The notes under the pieces are model-generated. The model ran no database searches. It was not told the origin of the DNA and worked only from the letters and a program-made list of their open reading frames with translations. A stretch of 44,027 nucleotides of DNA, taken from Treponema sp. (GTDB lineage: Bacteria > Spirochaetota > Spirochaetia > Treponematales > Treponemataceae). The stretch lies in contig JAILIC010000156.1 in assembly GCA_024695475.1 (NCBI GenBank), positions 1 to 44,027 of the forward strand, written 5' to 3'. The position numbers and the translations under genes are program-made. Position 1 is the first letter of the stretch. Every line of letters begins with the position of its first letter. Below, one piece after another: positions 41,480-44,027 of the stretch.

Positions 41480-42568
41480 ATGAATAAAACGATAGCTTTG
41501 GTGCCTGGAGATGGTATCGGTCCAGATGTTGTAGCGGAGGCTGTAAATGTCCTTAACGCTGTTGCAAAGAAATTTGGACATAGTTTTTCGTATAAGAATG
41601 TTATTGCCGGAGGATGTGCTATTGATGCATTTGGCAAACCACTACCTGATGATCAGTTAGCTATTTGTAAAAATGCAGATGCTGTCCTGTTGGGTGCTGT
41701 TGGTGGTCCAAAATGGGATAATGTTGCATCTGAACTTCGTCCAGAAAAGGCTTTGTTGGGCTTGCGCGGTGGACTTAAAGTATATGCAAACTTGCGTCCA
41801 GCCGTTATGTTCCGCCAGTTAAGTGCTGCATGTCCATTAAAGAATGAAATTGTCGGTAATGGACTTGATATTCTTATCGTACGTGAGCTTACCGGCGGTA
41901 TATATTTTGGTGATCGTGGTACCTCTGAGGATGGTCGTACGGCTTGGGATACTGAAAAGTATACATGGCCAGAAATTGAACGTATAGTGAGATTAGGGTT
42001 TGAAGCTGCTCAAAAACGACAGAAAAGATTGTGTGTTGTTGATAAAGCTAATATTCTTAACTCAAGCCAATTGTGGCGTCGTGTTGCTGAAAGTGTAAAA
42101 GGTGAGTATCCAGATGTTACACTTTCATATCTGTATATAGATAATGCATCTATGCAGTTGGTACGTAACCCGCAGCAGTTTGATGTTATAGCAACAAGCA
42201 ATATGTTTGGTGATATTTTGAGTGATGAAGCAAGCCAGATTACAGGATCTATTGGAATGTTGGCATCAGCTTCATTAGGTGATGGTAGCGGTCCTGGATT
42301 ATATGAGCCAATTCATGGTTCTGCTCCAGATATTGCAGGTAAAGATCTGGCAAATCCACTTGCAACTATTTTGTCAGCTGCTATGTTGTTACGATATGAC
42401 TTTAAGCTTGAAAATGAAGCAAAAGCAATTGAAGCAGCTGTAGATGCTGTTCTTGATGCAGGATGGCGGACAGGTGATATCGCTGGTGCTGATAGAGATG
42501 CATTACAGGCAAGCGGAAAATTGGTTGGTACTAAAAAAATGGGCCAGCTTGTTGTAGAAGCTTTGTAA
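41480..42568 (+). CDS. leuB: 3-isopropylmalate / beta-methylmalate dehydrogenase
   Basis: A 362-residue NAD-dependent oxidative decarboxylase. L-G-A-V-G-G-P-K-W, R-E-L-T-G-G-I-Y-F-G, N-M-F-G-D-I-L-S-D-E and the NAD-site G-L-Y-E-P-I-H-G-S-A-P-D-I are all intact. Next to citramalate synthase it would turn methylmalate into 2-oxobutanoate for isoleucine as well as serve leucine. The isomerase LeuCD, needed between the two steps, is not in the window. AGGAG is eight bases before the ATG. Confidence 0.95.
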   Translation: MNKTIALVPGDGIGPDVVAEAVNVLNAVAKKFGHSFSYKNVIAGGCAIDAFGKPLPDDQLAICKNADAVLLGAVGGPKWDNVASELRPEKALLGLRGGLKVYANLRPAVMFRQLSAACPLKNEIVGNGLDILIVRELTGGIYFGDRGTSEDGRTAWDTEKYTWPEIERIVRLGFEAAQKRQKRLCVVDKANILNSSQLWRRVAESVKGEYPDVTLSYLYIDNASMQLVRNPQQFDVIATSNMFGDILSDEASQITGSIGMLASASLGDGSGPGLYEPIHGSAPDIAGKDLANPLATILSAAMLLRYDFKLENEAKAIEAAVDAVLDAGWRTGDIAGADRDALQASGKLVGTKKMGQLVVEAL

Positions 42569-42612
42569 TAGTTTTTATATATGTTGTTGTAATAAATCGG
42601 GAAGAGTTGAGG

Positions 42613-42658
42613 GGCTATCCTAAAGGTAAGTCGTATACTTACAAGGATAGCCTTTTTT
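42613..42658 (+). terminator. Terminator after leuB
   Basis: GGCTATCCT (42613-42621) pairs with AGGATAGCC (42644-42652), an inner GTAAGT/ACTTAC extends the stem, and six T follow. Confidence 0.92.
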
Positions 42659-42676
42659 GCTGCTCAGCATGGAATA

Positions 42677-43540
42677 TTACATATGTGATCGTACTACTCT
42701 AAATCCTAGATTATTATCTTTCATTGTAGGTATCCATGCGGCTCTTTGGGATACACAGCAGTCTTGCTTTGTCGCATCATATACGTCTTCATTCCATCCT
42801 TCTGAAGACCAGCTGCCACCTCTATGTATCTTTACCGTTTTTGAGAGAGGTCGTTTTGAAGGCCCTTTTGGATTGTATATATCGTTTTTGTCATAATCAT
42901 CATACCAATCCCAGCACCATTCGCTTACATTTCCTGATATGTCATACAGACCAAGTGAGTTTGCTTTTTTAGACATGACTTCTTGGATTTTCATACCAAT
43001 ATATTCGTAATAAACGGCAACCTCGTCTATATTGTTGCTTCCGGAAAAATAAGTGGTATCTTTGCCTTCTGAACGTGCTGCATATTCCCATTCGGCTTCA
43101 GTTGGTAATCTGTAGCCGTTTGCTGACCAATTACAGATAAAAGATTCTTCTTCTGTTGATACAATCCTTGATTCCAGAGGTATATCATACGTAATGACAT
43201 CTTTAGTATCTGCTATCGTATAGCAGGGGGGTAGACCTTCTTTTATACTTCGTTTATTACAGTATAAAACAGCATCATACCAATTTACCATAGTAACGGG
43301 AAGATTATCTCCTTTTGTTTCACTGGGATTTTCATCCATGATAGTTAGCCATTCGTTTTGTGTTACTTCATGAATGCACATATAAAAACTATCGATGTGC
43401 ATTTCATAGTCAAAACTTGTAGAGTCCCGTTGGATAACATGCCTTTGTAAGGTGCCTGCCTGTAGCTTTACAAAATCGTCACTAAAAAGAAAGGAAAGTT
43501 GGATACAGGCTAGCAGTATTCCAATAATATGTTTTTTCAT
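42677..43540 (-). CDS. Exported SUMF1/FGE-fold protein, probably not an active formylglycine enzyme
   Basis: A 287-residue protein with a Sec signal peptide (about 1-20). The sulphatase-modifying-factor fold is clear: E-V-T-Q-N-E-W, P-V-T-M-V-N-W-Y-D-A, R-L-P-T-E-A-E-W-E-Y-A-A, N-V-S-E-W-C-W-D, R-G-G-S-W and the final L-G-F-R-V-V. The two active-site Cys that follow G-G-S in true formylglycine-generating enzymes are absent; the stretch after G-G-S-W is S-S-E-G-W-N, with a C-C only about 16 residues later. It is therefore more likely a binding or structural relative, as is common in treponemes. AGGAG precedes the ATG. The next gene upstream ends 56 bp away on the same strand. Confidence 0.82.
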   Translation of the reverse strand: MKKHIIGILLACIQLSFLFSDDFVKLQAGTLQRHVIQRDSTSFDYEMHIDSFYMCIHEVTQNEWLTIMDENPSETKGDNLPVTMVNWYDAVLYCNKRSIKEGLPPCYTIADTKDVITYDIPLESRIVSTEEESFICNWSANGYRLPTEAEWEYAARSEGKDTTYFSGSNNIDEVAVYYEYIGMKIQEVMSKKANSLGLYDISGNVSEWCWDWYDDYDKNDIYNPKGPSKRPLSKTVKIHRGGSWSSEGWNEDVYDATKQDCCVSQRAAWIPTMKDNNLGFRVVRSHM

Positions 43541-43596
43541 ATATATCTCCTGTGATTTGTTATCTTGGAAAGTAAGAGGATACTATCAGATACGTA

Positions 43597-44027
43597 TTAG
43601 CGAGAGCTGGTAATAATATCAAAATAGGGAAGGGAATCTGTTTTTTGGGTTTGTAGTGCCTGCACAAGATGATTTGCATCAGTAATTGATAGCTTTACAT
43701 ATTTTTGTGTTTTATTTTGAAAATTGTCCGTAATAAGTAAAAAGGCATCATTGAATTGAAAAGATAACGACAGCGTATCTTGGTTTGTTTTCCATATATC
43801 GGTGATGAATTGCTTTTTTGTTGTATCTTCAGCCACATCACTACGGGATAGCGTTACTTGGTAGTAATCGGCTTCTTTGCTTACGTCGCAAATTTCACTA
43901 GATGCGATGCCATATGGAAATTGAAGTATGACCACATCTTTTGTAAAGAGCAGGGATGCTGCTTCTAAATCGGTTATTGTAAATGTTGTATTTATCTGTG
44001 CAGTATGTTCAGATAAGGTTTTATTTT
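43597..44027 (-). CDS. Uncharacterised protein, C-terminal part only
   Basis: The reading frame is open from the window edge to a stop at 43597, giving at least 142 residues; the true start is beyond the window. An internal GTG at 43935 is not a likely start because coding-like sequence continues past it. The visible part is a mix of short strands and helices with no motif I recognise and few Cys. It lies upstream of the SUMF1-like gene on the same strand, so the two may be co-transcribed. Confidence 0.6.
   Translation of the reverse strand, partial: NKTLSEHTAQINTTFTITDLEAASLLFTKDVVILQFPYGIASSEICDVSKEADYYQVTLSRSDVAEDTTKKQFITDIWKTNQDTLSLSFQFNDAFLLITDNFQNKTQKYVKLSITDANHLVQALQTQKTDSLPYFDIITSSR

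Noticed and set aside
42677..43540. Active formylglycine-generating enzyme
   Set aside because: The fold matches, but the active-site Cys pair after G-G-S is missing and no sulphatase gene is in the window.

Overview
The window looks like chromosomal DNA of a spirochaete, most probably a Treponema. It is AT-rich and carries FadL-like outer-membrane proteins, a FecR / barrel / small-lipoprotein cluster facing a CHASE2 adenylate cyclase, a CBS-containing family II pyrophosphatase, an exported SUMF1-fold protein and a large ankyrin-repeat lipoprotein. The genus is an inference from gene content; no rRNA is present.

Left part (1-14.2 kb): the tail of an anti-sigma-factor-type ATPase, galactokinase, a free-standing promoter/terminator unit that probably makes an unknown structured small RNA, a manganese pyrophosphatase, the FecR cluster read away from the cyclase, a translationally coupled pyrG-guaA pair, and a COG2509-type flavoprotein.

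Middle part (14.4-25.4 kb), the most interesting stretch: two divergent FadL-like outer-membrane proteins, an orphan family 5 solute-binding lipoprotein, a MerR-family regulator, a Tat-signal lipoprotein with FMN-binding and FAD reductase domains, tatB-tatA-tatC, and a chemoreceptor carrying the amino-acid-binding dCache signature. The promoter in front of the flavoprotein has a 19-bp spacer containing a dyad, which is the hallmark of MerR control. I read this as one regulated module: regulator, Tat-exported reductase and what appears to be its own translocase. The TatC lacks the usually invariant Glu of the H-L-x-E-L-R motif.

Right part (25.4-44 kb): a TauE/SafE exporter; an intergenic array of five palindromic 23-bp units; an oligopeptide ABC transporter in which the OppC permease is fused to the OppD ATPase; a second FMN/FAD reductase, this one a Sec-type lipoprotein with fumarate-reductase-like catalytic residues, next to a TetR regulator and a double palindromic operator; a TrpR-family regulator; the ankyrin lipoprotein; PerR with reverse rubrerythrin; an iron alcohol dehydrogenase; tRNA-Asp and tRNA-Pro; citramalate synthase and 3-isopropylmalate dehydrogenase; and two exported or uncharacterised proteins at the edge.

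A recurring theme is start codons lying 6-9 bases after a good -10 hexamer with no Shine-Dalgarno sequence (galK, FadL-like 2, merR, tauE, oppB, the 33.6-kb divergent pair, the alcohol dehydrogenase). This suggests many leaderless or near-leaderless mRNAs, while operon-internal and other genes keep clear ribosome-binding sites.
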